A DNA stretch of 36,174 nucleotides from positions 31,971 to 68,144 of the forward strand of contig DDZS01000016.1 of the NCBI GenBank assembly GCA_002346425.1, in the 5' to 3' direction. A program made the position numbers and the translations under genes. The stretch comes from Alphaproteobacteria bacterium UBA3002 (GTDB taxonomy: Bacteria > Pseudomonadota > Alphaproteobacteria > Rickettsiales > UBA3002). The notes below the pieces were generated by a model. That model was not told the origin of the DNA. It saw only the letters and a list, made by a program, of their open reading frames with translations, and ran no database searches. Positions 1-8,836 of this stretch are shown here, piece after piece. The stretch's first letter is position 1. Every line of letters starts with the position of its first letter.

Positions 1-235
1 CCAGCCACTCCTGATACGCGGTGGACTGCACGATTAAATGCTCAATCGAATGGAATGTCAGTTCGGTCGTGATATCTTTGACGCGCCGTGGAATCGGAAA
101 TTTATCATAGGCACGGGCAAGCAGGGTGCCGGCCGAATGCAGCGCTGCGACGACTGGATGGCGTTTGCGCCACAGCAGATGCAGCATGCGTAGTGGCAAA
201 CTACGCCGCTTTTTTACCGGGAGCTGGCGATTCAT
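1..235 (-). CDS. Unknown protein, N-terminal part (cut by window edge)
   Basis: An open frame starts at ATG 235-233 and runs without a stop off the left edge, giving 78 residues. It begins 18 bases after the ntrX stop, in the same frame and strand, so it is probably the last or next gene of the ntrYX transcript. The start of the protein is strongly basic (MNRQLPVKKRRSLPLRM...), followed by a mixed helical-looking stretch with no obvious signal peptide or membrane segment. I do not recognise a family. In many alphaproteobacteria trkA follows ntrX, but this does not begin like TrkA. No strong ribosome binding site is visible, so the exact start is uncertain. Confidence 0.55.
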   Translation of the reverse strand, partial: MNRQLPVKKRRSLPLRMLHLLWRKRHPVVAALHSAGTLLARAYDKFPIPRRVKDITTELTFHSIEHLIVQSTAYQEWL

Positions 236-253
236 GACAGACCGCGTAAAAAA

Positions 254-1648
254 TTACGCTGCTTGTTTCTCGTCGTTATGGATACCGAGCATTTTCAGTT
301 TCCGATGCAGGGCAGAGCGTTCCATACCAATAAAATTCGAGGTTTTGGAAATGTTGCCGGCAAAGCGGTTGATCTGTGCGCTTAAGTAATGACGCTCAAA
401 AATCTCACGGGCTTCGCGCAGCGGCATCGACATAATATCGCTACCCAATTCCGGGGCAAGTACTGCGCGATTGCTTTCGAATAGTTCCGGCGGCAAATGC
501 TCCGGCTTGATCATCTCGCCATTATCTTTCGGCCCCATGATCAGCACCCATTCCATGATATTGCGTAAGTGACGCACATTGCCCGGCCAGTCATACGACT
601 GCAACACGGAGACGGCCTCGTCGCTTAATTTGCGTTTGGACAGGCCGGAAACTTCGGCCGCACGTTGCAGAAAATAATTGCACAGATGCGGAATATCTTC
701 GCGACGTTCGCGTAGGGCGGGGACATGCATAGGCACCACGTTTAAGCGGTAATACAGGTCTTCACGGAAACGCCCGGCGGCGATCTCTGCGGTCAGATCT
801 TTGTTGGTCGCGCTAATAACGCGCACATCGGTTTGAATCGGCTGGCTACCATGCACACGGGTAAATGGCTGGCCTTGCAACGCGCGTAGCAGGCGCGATT
901 GCGTTTCCATATTCATATCGGCAACTTCGTCGATAAACAGCGTGCCGCCATGCGCTTTTTCCAGCAAACCAATTTGCGCCGCACCACCGTTAGGATTGTT
1001 GTCTTGCAGACCAAACAATTCCTGATCAACTCGCGACGGTGAAATGCTAGCCGCATTCAACACCACAAATTTGCTATGACGACGCGCCGATTGCAGATGA
1101 ATCTGGCGGGCGATCACTTCTTTGCCCACGCCCGGTCCGCCAGTCAGTAGAATCCGGCTATTGGTTGGGGCAACTTTTTCAATCGTGCTGCGCAACTGGC
1201 CAACCATTTGCGACTGACCAATGAGATCGGTTTCCGGTTTGCCGCGCATGCGCAGCTCGCGGTTTTCCATCTTCAGGGCTTCGGCTTCCAGCGCGCGTTT
1301 TACCACGAGCAGGAGGCGTTCTTCAGTGAAGGGCTTTTCGATAAAGTCATATGCGCCCATTTTCAGGGCATTGACCGCGGTCTCGACATTGCCATGACCG
1401 GAAATCATCACCACGGCCACATGCGGGTATTTCTTTTTCACACGCTCCAGAATGCCCAGACCATCCAATTCGCTGCCTTGCAGCCAGATATCGAGAATCA
1501 TCAGCGATGGTACGCGCTCCGCCAGCGCTTTCAGCGCAGTATCGCTATTATTCGCGGTGCGGACGGGATAGTTTTCGTCTTTTAAAATGTCTGAAATCAG
1601 ACCGGTGATATCGGATTCGTCGTCGACAATCAGAATATCGGCCACCAT
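254..1648 (-). CDS. ntrX: NtrX, AAA+ response regulator of the NtrY/NtrX nitrogen/redox system
   Basis: 464-residue cytoplasmic regulator. Residues 1-120 are a receiver domain with acidic pocket D9/D10, phospho-acceptor D53 (LILD) and K105. Residues 140-370 are an AAA+ sigma-54-activator-type domain with Walker A GGPGVGKE (170-177) and Walker B FIDE (238-241). The C-terminus carries a Fis-type helix-turn-helix (about 425-460). The GAFTGA loop that contacts sigma-54 in NtrC-type activators is absent; the equivalent stretch (about 215-225) reads NNPNGGAAQ. This is known in alphaproteobacterial NtrX and suggests it does not act as a classical sigma-54 activator. The start has a GAGGAG box about 7 bases upstream. 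It lies 74 bases downstream of ntrY, its presumed cognate kinase. Confidence 0.95.
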   Translation of the reverse strand: MVADILIVDDESDITGLISDILKDENYPVRTANNSDTALKALAERVPSLMILDIWLQGSELDGLGILERVKKKYPHVAVVMISGHGNVETAVNALKMGAYDFIEKPFTEERLLLVVKRALEAEALKMENRELRMRGKPETDLIGQSQMVGQLRSTIEKVAPTNSRILLTGGPGVGKEVIARQIHLQSARRHSKFVVLNAASISPSRVDQELFGLQDNNPNGGAAQIGLLEKAHGGTLFIDEVADMNMETQSRLLRALQGQPFTRVHGSQPIQTDVRVISATNKDLTAEIAAGRFREDLYYRLNVVPMHVPALRERREDIPHLCNYFLQRAAEVSGLSKRKLSDEAVSVLQSYDWPGNVRHLRNIMEWVLIMGPKDNGEMIKPEHLPPELFESNRAVLAPELGSDIMSMPLREAREIFERHYLSAQINRFAGNISKTSNFIGMERSALHRKLKMLGIHNDEKQAA

Positions 1649-1722
1649 AGAACACTCCTCACTTGTTGCACAAAAGTTACAGGAGTGTGACGCATTGTCC
1701 AGCTAATTGTGTGATTTAGGCA

Positions 1723-3864
1723 TCAGCTCTGTGGAAAAGTCAGGCGTATCCGCGCCCCGCCATCCGGGCGGTTGCTTAATGTCAGGCGACCGCGGTGCTC
1801 CTCCACCTGCCGACGCACGATTGCCAAGCCTAAACCGGTCCCTTTCGGACGCGTGGTCACATACGGCTCTGTCAGCTTGTCCAGCAGGTCTTCCGGCAGG
1901 CCGGGGCCATTATCTTCGATGGTTAAAGCAATGCGCTTTTTATCTTGCGAAAGCGCGAGCCAGATTTGCGGGTCCGGTCTCTCCGATTCGATCAGTGCTT
2001 CCGCCGCATTTTTCAGTAAGTTGGTCAGCATTTGCGAGAAATATTTGTCATCATACGCAAAAAGCACCTCTTCATCGGGCAGGCTAAGGTGATGGGTGAT
2101 GGTTTCTTGCGCGGTTTGCGCGGAGAAATGCGCGGCGCGGACCACATCGCGCAAATCGCCCACCATGCGTTCGGCTTGCGGCATCCGCGCGAAGGAAACG
2201 AATTCTTCTACGATACTGCCAATATCGCTGACATGACGCAGAATCGTATCGACATAGCGCAGGAATGTTTCACGCTCTTCGGGATCGAGATTTTCGCTAT
2301 ATTTGCGGCGTAGGCGTTCGGTCGACAAGGTAATCGGCGTCAGCGGATTTTTGATCTCATGTGCCACACGTCGCGCCACATCGGACCACGCAGCGAGCCG
2401 TTGCGCGCTGACCAGTTCGGTGATGTCGTCGAAGGTAACGATAAAGCCTTCGATCTCGTCTTCGCGCAGTTCCGCCGTCACCCGCAGATATAAATTCAAA
2501 TGGCGTTTTTTGCGTATCAGGCTGGCTTGCGCTTCCGCCAGATCCTGCGGCTTGGCGCGCACCTGATCGAGCAGGGCCGCGCATTCCGGCAGTAAAGCCG
2601 TCACCGGCATGCCCTTCATCGATTGGGTCGCGTCGTCCTGTAATAATTCGGCGGCGGTCCGGTTGTTCAGTGAAATCACCCCTTGCGCATCCAGTGCGAC
2701 GACGCCCGCAGAAACTCCTGCGAAGACGGCTTCGGTAAAACGTTTGCGCTCGGCCAGCTGACGGTTCGCGGTGATCAACTCGCCGCGTTGCCGCTCCACC
2801 TGCCGTGTCATACGGTTAAAGGTCTGCGTCAGAATACCAATCTCGTCTTCCTTGACGGGCGTATCGACTTGCGCGCTGAAGTCGCCGCCGCGTACTTTTT
2901 CCGCCGCACGAATCAGCGCGGTAATCGGCACCGTCATACGCATTGCGGTATAGAAACCGTACCAAATCGCGCTGAGCAGCAGGAGCAGCACCGTCATCAC
3001 AAAGATCATCGAAAACTGAATCTGCAGATCGCCGATATTATTTTGCAGCGCGCGGTAATCTGTCACCGCGCCTTGGGCGATCACCATATGGTTCAGCACG
3101 CGCGGGTCGATCGTACGCCCGACCATCAAAAATAAATCATTCAAAGGATCGAGCTGAACGAGCGCGCGGATTTTATCATTATCATCGGCGAGTACCACGA
3201 CATTTCCCTGCGCGGCTTTTTGCAACACGGTTTCCGGCAACCGCTCAAAAGACAGCGAAAAGGAAAGCTCTGAGCGCGCGACCACTTGCGACGGGGTGAA
3301 TACCACAATTTCGGTCAGGTTCCGCAGTGCGCCTTGCGTATTCAATGTTTGCGACATCCCTGCCGGATGCATGGCCAGAAACGGATACGATCGATTCAGG
3401 TCTGCGGCAACCGCCAACACATCGCCGCGGATATTCTCCTTATGTTCTTCCAGGTAAGCTTCGGCCACCGCGACCGATTCTTCCACCGCAGTGCCTACTT
3501 TTTCATCAAACCAGGATTGTATGCCGAAATAGAAAAAGAGTGCCGCAAATATCCCAAGGACGATGGTTGGGATGATCGTCACCAGCGAAAAAATCCACAC
3601 CATGCGCCGTTGCAAACGTGAGCCGACTTCATAAGTTTTATGCCCGGTTTTCCAATCGCGTAGGCGACGGAAAATCAGCGCCGACAATACCATCAACAGA
3701 ATCGCATTCACCGCGATAATTGCTTGCACCAGCCGTGACGTGTCGCTGGGTTCAGCGGTAAAGAACGTGATCCACACCGTCGTCGTGGTCGACAGCATGA
3801 TGACGATCAGGCTGAGAATCAGAAATTGCGACGGCTTTAACGATTTGCGCAAAGATTCGCTCAT
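1723..3864 (-). CDS. ntrY: NtrY, membrane sensor histidine kinase
   Basis: 713 residues from the preferred start. Hydrophobic segments at roughly 13-36, 46-66, 88-114 and 284-306 place it in the inner membrane with an extracytoplasmic sensor loop between the third and fourth. These are followed by HAMP (about 307-359), PAS (about 376-485), HisKA with phospho-acceptor H502 in RRVAHEIKNPLTP, and HATPase_c with DNGPGLP and GTGLGLAIV. This is the standard NtrY order, and the kinase is expected to phosphorylate NtrX encoded next. An ATG 12 bases further upstream (3876) is possible. I prefer 3864 because it overlaps the folB stop in a classic ATGA junction, implying translational coupling. Confidence 0.95.
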   Translation of the reverse strand: MSESLRKSLKPSQFLILSLIVIMLSTTTTVWITFFTAEPSDTSRLVQAIIAVNAILLMVLSALIFRRLRDWKTGHKTYEVGSRLQRRMVWIFSLVTIIPTIVLGIFAALFFYFGIQSWFDEKVGTAVEESVAVAEAYLEEHKENIRGDVLAVAADLNRSYPFLAMHPAGMSQTLNTQGALRNLTEIVVFTPSQVVARSELSFSLSFERLPETVLQKAAQGNVVVLADDNDKIRALVQLDPLNDLFLMVGRTIDPRVLNHMVIAQGAVTDYRALQNNIGDLQIQFSMIFVMTVLLLLLSAIWYGFYTAMRMTVPITALIRAAEKVRGGDFSAQVDTPVKEDEIGILTQTFNRMTRQVERQRGELITANRQLAERKRFTEAVFAGVSAGVVALDAQGVISLNNRTAAELLQDDATQSMKGMPVTALLPECAALLDQVRAKPQDLAEAQASLIRKKRHLNLYLRVTAELREDEIEGFIVTFDDITELVSAQRLAAWSDVARRVAHEIKNPLTPITLSTERLRRKYSENLDPEERETFLRYVDTILRHVSDIGSIVEEFVSFARMPQAERMVGDLRDVVRAAHFSAQTAQETITHHLSLPDEEVLFAYDDKYFSQMLTNLLKNAAEALIESERPDPQIWLALSQDKKRIALTIEDNGPGLPEDLLDKLTEPYVTTRPKGTGLGLAIVRRQVEEHRGRLTLSNRPDGGARIRLTFPQS

Positions 3865-4223
3865 GGCGCGACCCATTCGCCGCTGATGGAGACCACCGCG
3901 CCCAGATGTTCTAAGGCTTGCGGTTTATAGATGCGTAATGAGGCGTGACAAACATTCGGTTGCCGCGCGATCAGCATCAGCAATTCATGATGCAACCGCT
4001 CGAGTAATTCGCGCGGGCGTGCTTGCGCTTCCTTGATCAGCGCTTCGGACAAGGTCGCATAATCCAGCGTATCGCCGATGGCATCGCTGGCGATTGCCGC
4101 GCGCGCGTCTATCGTCACCTCAACATCGAACACTAACGGCTGGGGGGTGCTTTTTTCATGCGCTAAGATACCGATAACGGCATCGCATTTCAGGCCGGAT
4201 ATATGGATGTGCTGCGGGGTCAT
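3861..4223 (-). CDS. folB: FolB-type dihydroneopterin aldolase
   Basis: 120 residues from ATG 4223, close to the family's usual length. FolB cleaves 7,8-dihydroneopterin to 6-hydroxymethyl-dihydropterin in folate synthesis. Family features seen are the opening HIHISGLKCDAVIGILAHE (typical 'I.gl.....iGi...E'), LDYATLSEAL in the middle, and LLERLHHELLMLI towards the end. The start was chosen because ATG overlaps the stop of the upstream SDR gene by four bases (ATGA), and the gene ends in another ATGA overlap with ntrY. A longer frame to 4250 would overlap the upstream gene further and adds a non-family N-terminus. The neighbouring pteridine-reductase-like gene supports a pterin pathway role. 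Confidence 0.9.
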   Translation of the reverse strand: MTPQHIHISGLKCDAVIGILAHEKSTPQPLVFDVEVTIDARAAIASDAIGDTLDYATLSEALIKEAQARPRELLERLHHELLMLIARQPNVCHASLRIYKPQALEHLGAVVSISGEWVAP

Positions 4224-4945
4224 GTCACATGCTCCCCGCCATCCAACCACAAAATCTGTCCGGTGAGCGACGGCGTCTCCAGTAACAGCTTCACGCCCTG
4301 CGCAATATCGTCCGGCGTCGCTAAACGTTGCAGTGGCGCTTCGGCTTTACGTTTGTTTAGATATTTCTCATCGAAGGGGCCGCTGGGTAAAATTATGCCC
4401 GGTGCAATCGCATTGACGCGAATCTCCGGCCCGAGGCTATGCGCCATGCTCAGCGTCAACTCCGCGAGCGCCTTTTTGCTAAGTAGGTAAGGAAAATACC
4501 GGTCCGACTGACGGCGGATGAAACTGTCGAGAAAATGGATGATCGCCCCTTTGCCGACCTGCGCGGCAAATGCTTGACTTAGAAAGAAAGGGGCGGTGAC
4601 ATGAATCGCCAGATTTGCCTGCAAGATGTCTGGCGTCGTTTCGGCGAAGCTTGCCGGTTCAAATTGCGAGGCGTTGTTGATCAGCGCGCCCAAATGCGGC
4701 AGGGCGGTTTTTGCTTCGGCAATCACATCGGGCAACGCATGCGTATCGGTCAAATCCGCCTGAATCAATGCGGCCTGCCGTCCTAAGTGCTTGATCTCGT
4801 CGGCCAGACTTTCGGCCTCGGCTTTAGAATGCTGGTAATGCACCGCAATATCATAGCCCGCCGCAGCGAGCGAGTGGGCAGTATGGCGGCCAAGACGTTT
4901 TGCCGCGCCAGTAATCAAAACAGCGGGTTGCATGGGGCAAAACAT
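4220..4945 (-). CDS. folM: Short-chain dehydrogenase of the FolM/pteridine reductase type
   Basis: 241-residue cytoplasmic SDR. The nucleotide-binding motif TGAAKRLG (12-19) has the Arg-Leu-Gly form typical of FolM and PTR1-type pteridine reductases rather than the common TGxxxGIG. INNAS follows at 89-93, and the catalytic Tyr-x3-Lys is Y153/K157 in YFPYLLSKK. The C-terminus LTGQILWLDGGEH is typical of SDRs. FolM reduces dihydromonapterin or dihydropterins with NADPH. The ATGA overlap with folB downstream strongly supports a pterin substrate. Start is ambiguous between 4945 and an in-frame ATG at 4933; neither has a clear ribosome binding site. Specificity is inferred, not proven. Confidence 0.75.
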   Translation of the reverse strand: MFCPMQPAVLITGAAKRLGRHTAHSLAAAGYDIAVHYQHSKAEAESLADEIKHLGRQAALIQADLTDTHALPDVIAEAKTALPHLGALINNASQFEPASFAETTPDILQANLAIHVTAPFFLSQAFAAQVGKGAIIHFLDSFIRRQSDRYFPYLLSKKALAELTLSMAHSLGPEIRVNAIAPGIILPSGPFDEKYLNKRKAEAPLQRLATPDDIAQGVKLLLETPSLTGQILWLDGGEHVT

Positions 4946-5025
4946 GGCGCAGCTTGATGATAAAGTCGAGGACAGAAAATGGCTAAGCGTTGCGGCATGG
5001 CAGGGGAGTGTGGTACATCCTGCGC

Positions 5026-5694
5026 ATGACGCTGCAACTCTATCACACGCCGCTATCGCCTGCCTGCCGTAAAATCCGGCTGATGCTCTTGGAAAAGGAG
5101 CTGGATTTTATCCTGCATGATGAAGCCGTATGGGAACGCCGCCGCGCGTTTTTTGCGATCAACCCGGCGGGGGACGTGCCGGTACTGATCAATGACGAGC
5201 TCACCGTCTGCGGCAGTTACGCGATTGCCGAATATCTGGAAGAGCAATTCCCTGAGGTGCAGTTTTTCGGGTCTTCAATTGCGGAGAAAGCCGAAGTCCG
5301 GCGGATTACTGACTGGTTTGACAGCAAATTTGAGCGCGAAGTGGCGCAGAATATTCTGTTTGAAAAAGTGTTTAAGCGTCTGCATGGCTATGGCGAGCCG
5401 ACGTCGGAAGCCATCCGTGCTGGCAAACGCAATTTAAAATTCCATCTAGATTACATCGCCTATTTGCTGCAGGACCGGAACTGGCTGGCAGGGGATTATC
5501 TGACGCTCGCTGACATTACGGCGGCGGCGCATCTGTCCTGCTTAGATTATCTAGGGGATGTGCTATGGGAAAGCCACGAACTGGTGAAAGACTGGTATGC
5601 GCTGATCAAATCCCGCCCGTCCTTCCGTACGATTTTAAATGACCGGGTCAGTGGCTTCCGCCCGCCGGAACATTACACCAACCCGGATTTTTGA
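5026..5694 (+). CDS. fzlA: FzlA-like GST-fold protein (FtsZ-binding cell division factor)
   Basis: 222 residues from ATG 5026; an upstream in-frame ATG at 4990 would add 12 residues before the family start. The N-terminal thioredoxin-like domain begins LQLYHTPLSPACRKIRL and contains NPAGDVPVL, followed by the helical GST C-domain with LAGDYLTLADITAAAHL. The end, RPSFRTILNDRVSGFRPPEHY followed by TNPDF, matches my recollection of the conserved C-terminal tail of FzlA, the alphaproteobacterial GST-like protein that binds FtsZ filaments and regulates constriction. An ordinary glutathione transferase remains the alternative. Its 3' end is only 5 bases from the convergent tadG-like gene. Confidence 0.75.
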   Translation: MTLQLYHTPLSPACRKIRLMLLEKELDFILHDEAVWERRRAFFAINPAGDVPVLINDELTVCGSYAIAEYLEEQFPEVQFFGSSIAEKAEVRRITDWFDSKFEREVAQNILFEKVFKRLHGYGEPTSEAIRAGKRNLKFHLDYIAYLLQDRNWLAGDYLTLADITAAAHLSCLDYLGDVLWESHELVKDWYALIKSRPSFRTILNDRVSGFRPPEHYTNPDF

Positions 5695-5699
5695 TCTTT

Positions 5700-6935
5700 C
5701 TATTTGCTAACGCGCAATTTCTTCGCAGTCACCGCAATAAAGTCGAAGAAGTCGATCAGGTCTTCACCGCCAAGCGTCGCGCGATAATATTCACTATCCG
5801 GATCTGACGCGCATTCTTGCAATGCATCAATCAAGTCCTCCATCATATATGGCGGAAGTTCGTTATTCCGATCAGGGCCTACCCGAAAAAAGCCGTAATT
5901 GGTGGTATATACCACGACATTTTCGTCCTTCATATCATCACAGGCATTGGTAAATTGATTGATGGCGACTTGTTGCAAATCCCAGCTTCTTTGATTTTCA
6001 TTATTACGCCAGTCAAACCCCGGGTCGGTAGGGCGGTTGAATAAACCATCAGTTAGAAACACCACTAATTTTGCCGCGCCGACATTGCCATCCGGTCGCG
6101 GGGGTGCGCTCAAGATCATATCACGGCCCGCTTCGGCGCCGCGCCCACCGGGCGTTTGAAAACATTCAGGCTCCCCGCTATCTAGGTCTCCACATTCAAC
6201 CGGCACTTGAATGCCAGTCACAAAATTGCGGATTTGCGCGTAATTATCCGTCAGATCCAGACGTCTTTTAACAAAATTGCTGGTGCCATCTTGCTGACCG
6301 AATTCGACAAGCCCGATGCGCACTTTATCATTTGGGCCAACATTGCCGGGTTTTAGCAGAGTATCATTCACCCGAGTCAGTGCATCTTTTAGAAATTTGG
6401 TTTTTGACGGGTTACTGGGGGTAACATAGGTATCATCGGGTGGGTATTGCATCGAGCTGGAACCATCGACCACAAAAACCAGATCGAGATCGAGGGCGCT
6501 GGCGGCCTGCACACCGACTTCGGTTTCGGAAGCGGTATTTAGCGTGTCCTGTCCGACTTGCGTGATGAAGCCAGTATTAATAGTATTTTCCACCTGCACG
6601 TTGATCGTATCCGGATCGGTCCAGTTCGGGCTGGCATTCATCACTAAATCTTCTGCCGTGACGCTGCTGCCCATATAATCATCCGGGAAATTGAGACGGA
6701 AATAGCGTTTGATGGTTTCTTTGCGTTCGGTTTCGGTGCTGCCGATCGGCATCGCCGCCCCGGCCAGCGCGCCCGCATCTGCGGCCTGGTGCATTTTATG
6801 ACCAATGATTTCCGAACGCCCGAAATCAATACTCGCGCCCGCGATGGCAACCAGAATAATAATAGTAAAACCAACGATGATCAGCACATTGCCGGATTCA
6901 TCCTGAAGAAATCGTTTTAATAAACGGGTGACCAT
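5700..6935 (-). CDS. TadG-like pseudopilin with von Willebrand factor A domain
   Basis: 411 residues. Residues 1-60 are a TadE/TadG-type N-terminus: a short basic and acidic leader, one hydrophobic segment (about 17-35) and an ADAGALAGA motif. From about 150 a von Willebrand A domain starts with the MIDAS sequence DGSSS (157-161), and a later VVFLTDG strand fits the same fold. TadG proteins are anchored in the inner membrane and exposed outside the cytoplasm as part of tight-adherence pilus systems. The start has a good AAGGAGA box. It is the third gene of a tadE-tadE-tadG-type operon, 18 bases after the preceding gene. No other tad genes are in the window. Confidence 0.85.
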   Translation of the reverse strand: MVTRLLKRFLQDESGNVLIIVGFTIIILVAIAGASIDFGRSEIIGHKMHQAADAGALAGAAMPIGSTETERKETIKRYFRLNFPDDYMGSSVTAEDLVMNASPNWTDPDTINVQVENTINTGFITQVGQDTLNTASETEVGVQAASALDLDLVFVVDGSSSMQYPPDDTYVTPSNPSKTKFLKDALTRVNDTLLKPGNVGPNDKVRIGLVEFGQQDGTSNFVKRRLDLTDNYAQIRNFVTGIQVPVECGDLDSGEPECFQTPGGRGAEAGRDMILSAPPRPDGNVGAAKLVVFLTDGLFNRPTDPGFDWRNNENQRSWDLQQVAINQFTNACDDMKDENVVVYTTNYGFFRVGPDRNNELPPYMMEDLIDALQECASDPDSEYYRATLGGEDLIDFFDFIAVTAKKLRVSK

Positions 6936-6953
6936 AGCACTCTCCTTGAGCGG

Positions 6954-7640
6954 TTACACGAAATCCGGCGGCAAATCGCGCATCACATCGTTATTGCGCG
7001 GTGCGAAAAAGGCGTTCGATTTGATAATGCCGTCGTTAAATAAAAACCAGGTTTGCCCCAGCAGTAATTCGAATTGGTACCACACTTCGACGATGATCAC
7101 ATTCTCATTCGGCTGCATCGGCCCGGCAAACGCGAAGGCATCGGCGATCTCTCCGGAAAAGGCTGAGGCTGAATTGCGTACGGAAGAATTGATCGAGCCG
7201 AGGGAACGGTTATTCACATTGCTGCTGATCGTCTGACCCCCTTGCGTACTAAGAGTTCCGCCTCCGGCAGCTTGCCAGCGCACAGTCGGCACAGGGTTCA
7301 GCGTGTCCACGCGCTGTACCGATGAAATACACGCGACCGCGTTTTCCCCGGCATCAAACGGGTCCATCAAATCGTCCAGCGTGGCGAGCACGGTGTCGAC
7401 TTCGGCCTGATCCAGCTCACCAGATTTTGCCGGGTTGCTGGTCGCAGCGCTGTAACGCGTCACCAAATCGGCAATAGTATAGCTGCTTTTTTCGACCTTT
7501 TGCTGAATGATAATATAGCGTGAAATTTCAACCGAACCGAGAAAGAGCAGCAATAATACCGGAAAGGTAATTGCAAATTCGATCAGCGAGGCAGCATTCT
7601 CAGCGCGTAAAAAATGTTTGAATCTAGATGTAAGCGTCAT
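6954..7640 (-). CDS. TadE-like pilus assembly protein (second of pair)
   Basis: 228 residues. The N-terminus reads RAENAASLIEFAITFPVLLLLFLGSVEIS, the TadE signature: small residues then a glutamate before a single membrane segment (about 17-42). The remainder is a non-cytoplasmic domain with no recognisable motif. The start codon shares one base with the stop of the upstream TadE-like gene (TGATG), so the two are translationally coupled. TadE and TadF are minor pseudopilins needed for Flp pilus biogenesis; which of the two this represents cannot be told from the sequence. Confidence 0.8.
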   Translation of the reverse strand: MTLTSRFKHFLRAENAASLIEFAITFPVLLLLFLGSVEISRYIIIQQKVEKSSYTIADLVTRYSAATSNPAKSGELDQAEVDTVLATLDDLMDPFDAGENAVACISSVQRVDTLNPVPTVRWQAAGGGTLSTQGGQTISSNVNNRSLGSINSSVRNSASAFSGEIADAFAFAGPMQPNENVIIVEVWYQFELLLGQTWFLFNDGIIKSNAFFAPRNNDVMRDLPPDFV

Positions 7641-8224
7641 CAGGCTGGCTCATTCTTAATAAAGGTAACAGAACGGATGATAATATCTTCCGGATCGTCA
7701 TCGCCCTGTTCGAAAAACAGATATTGGAATCCTGTCAGCGGCGACCAACGGTAATAGGTTTGGATTTTGATTATGTCATTCGGCCCGCCGGGATCCAGCG
7801 CCGGCGTCCCGCCCTGATAGCCGGGCTGACCGTTTAATTCCTCAAACACACCCGGACAGGTCGGTGGGTTCGGATTATTGGGATTCGCCAGACATTTATC
7901 GGGCGCAAGCTCATCATAGGTCGAGGTTAAATCTGTAGTAATAAATACGCGGTCGGCATTGATCAGGCCAGAGGTGCGCTCTTTAATATCTTCGCGCACA
8001 AAATCCTGCAGGCTAAGCCCCGCAGAAGCGCCGGGATTATAGCCGGTGCGAATATAGCGCGCGCTGGAATTGGTGGCGCTTTCGACCACTACCATGGAAA
8101 AGGTCAGTAACCCGAATTCTACAATCGCCAGCATGATGTAAAACAATAGCGGCGCGACGATCGCAAATTCGATGACCGCGCTGCCGTCGTCACAACGCCG
8201 GAACTGGTTTATTTTTCGATACAT
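7640..8224 (-). CDS. TadE-like pilus assembly protein (first of operon)
   Basis: 194 residues from ATG 8224. A second ATG six bases upstream (8230) is possible, but GAAGGG is better placed for the internal one. The N-terminus is DDGSAVIEFAIVAPLLFYIMLAIVEFG, a TadE-type segment with the conserved glutamate and one membrane helix (about 18-42). The rest is non-cytoplasmic, with cysteines that could form a disulfide (CLANPNNPNPPTCPG). It is first in a three-gene operon and likely acts as a minor pseudopilin with its two neighbours. Confidence 0.8.
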   Translation of the reverse strand: MYRKINQFRRCDDGSAVIEFAIVAPLLFYIMLAIVEFGLLTFSMVVVESATNSSARYIRTGYNPGASAGLSLQDFVREDIKERTSGLINADRVFITTDLTSTYDELAPDKCLANPNNPNPPTCPGVFEELNGQPGYQGGTPALDPGGPNDIIKIQTYYRWSPLTGFQYLFFEQGDDDPEDIIIRSVTFIKNEPA

Positions 8225-8461
8225 TAGCATGCCCTTCTAACACGTACTATGAGCCTGTGTCGCATGAATGTCCATAAGGAAGCCATGATGTTCATGAAAT
8301 TGTCATATTTCTATGGTTTAACCGCCCGTGTCTTCCCCAAACTTCATTTTGAACGGTTATAAGTCTTGGAGTCTTTGGGGGATGACAATCGCCCCCTGTC
8401 ACGCTTCGGTGCGGTAGGGAATTTGTCGATGAATGCTGCAACCAAAAAAGGAGAACGCAGC

Positions 8462-8755
8462 TTGGCAAAAAAGGTCACACAAGACCAGAAGCGGCTCATT
8501 GAGCTGCTGCGTATGCGAGCCCACAACCCCGGGCATCAGTTCCGGGGTGAATGCGTGCATCTGGCTCTGATCCTGTATCAGCGTCAGACGCGATCCGGCC
8601 CTGAGCCAGATGACGCAGAAGGCACCGATCTGGTGCTGGTGCAAAGTCCGAAAGGACTCAGCATCACGGTTCGCGAGGGGGCATCGGTGGGAGAAGACTT
8701 CCTGCTGAGCATGACCCAAGAGCAGCGGGCCGACCTGGCTGTAACGCGGGCTTAG
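8462..8755 (+). CDS. Small unknown protein, probable TTG start
   Basis: I call a 97-residue protein beginning LAKKVTQDQKRLIELLRMR. A perfect AAGGAG (8448-8453) lies eight bases before TTG 8462, which is why I prefer this unusual start. ATG 8432 (107 residues) or 8366 (129 residues) are in-frame alternatives. The sequence is soluble, with a helical basic N-terminal part, then LVLVQSPKGLSITVREGASVGEDFLLSM. I do not recognise the family. It stands alone, transcribed away from the tad operon and towards a strong terminator at 8837. The opposite-strand frame is Cys/Gln-rich and lacks a ribosome binding site, so it is a shadow. Confidence 0.6.
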   Translation: MAKKVTQDQKRLIELLRMRAHNPGHQFRGECVHLALILYQRQTRSGPEPDDAEGTDLVLVQSPKGLSITVREGASVGEDFLLSMTQEQRADLAVTRA

Positions 8756-8836
8756 CAAGCCTGCGAGTGACTAAATATTCATCCCTCGAACTTGCTGTGG
8801 CACTCATAGCAACCTAACGTGGGAGATGCCAAACTT

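Noticed and set aside
8399..8758. 119-residue minus-strand frame opposite the small unknown gene
   Set aside because: Cys/Gln/His-rich composition, no ribosome binding site, and the + strand frame has both a strong box and a terminator.
8803..8818. TGGCAC followed by GCAA resembling a sigma-54 promoter
   Set aside because: The -12 element and spacing do not match TGGCAC-N5-TTGC, and no gene follows at a suitable distance on that strand.
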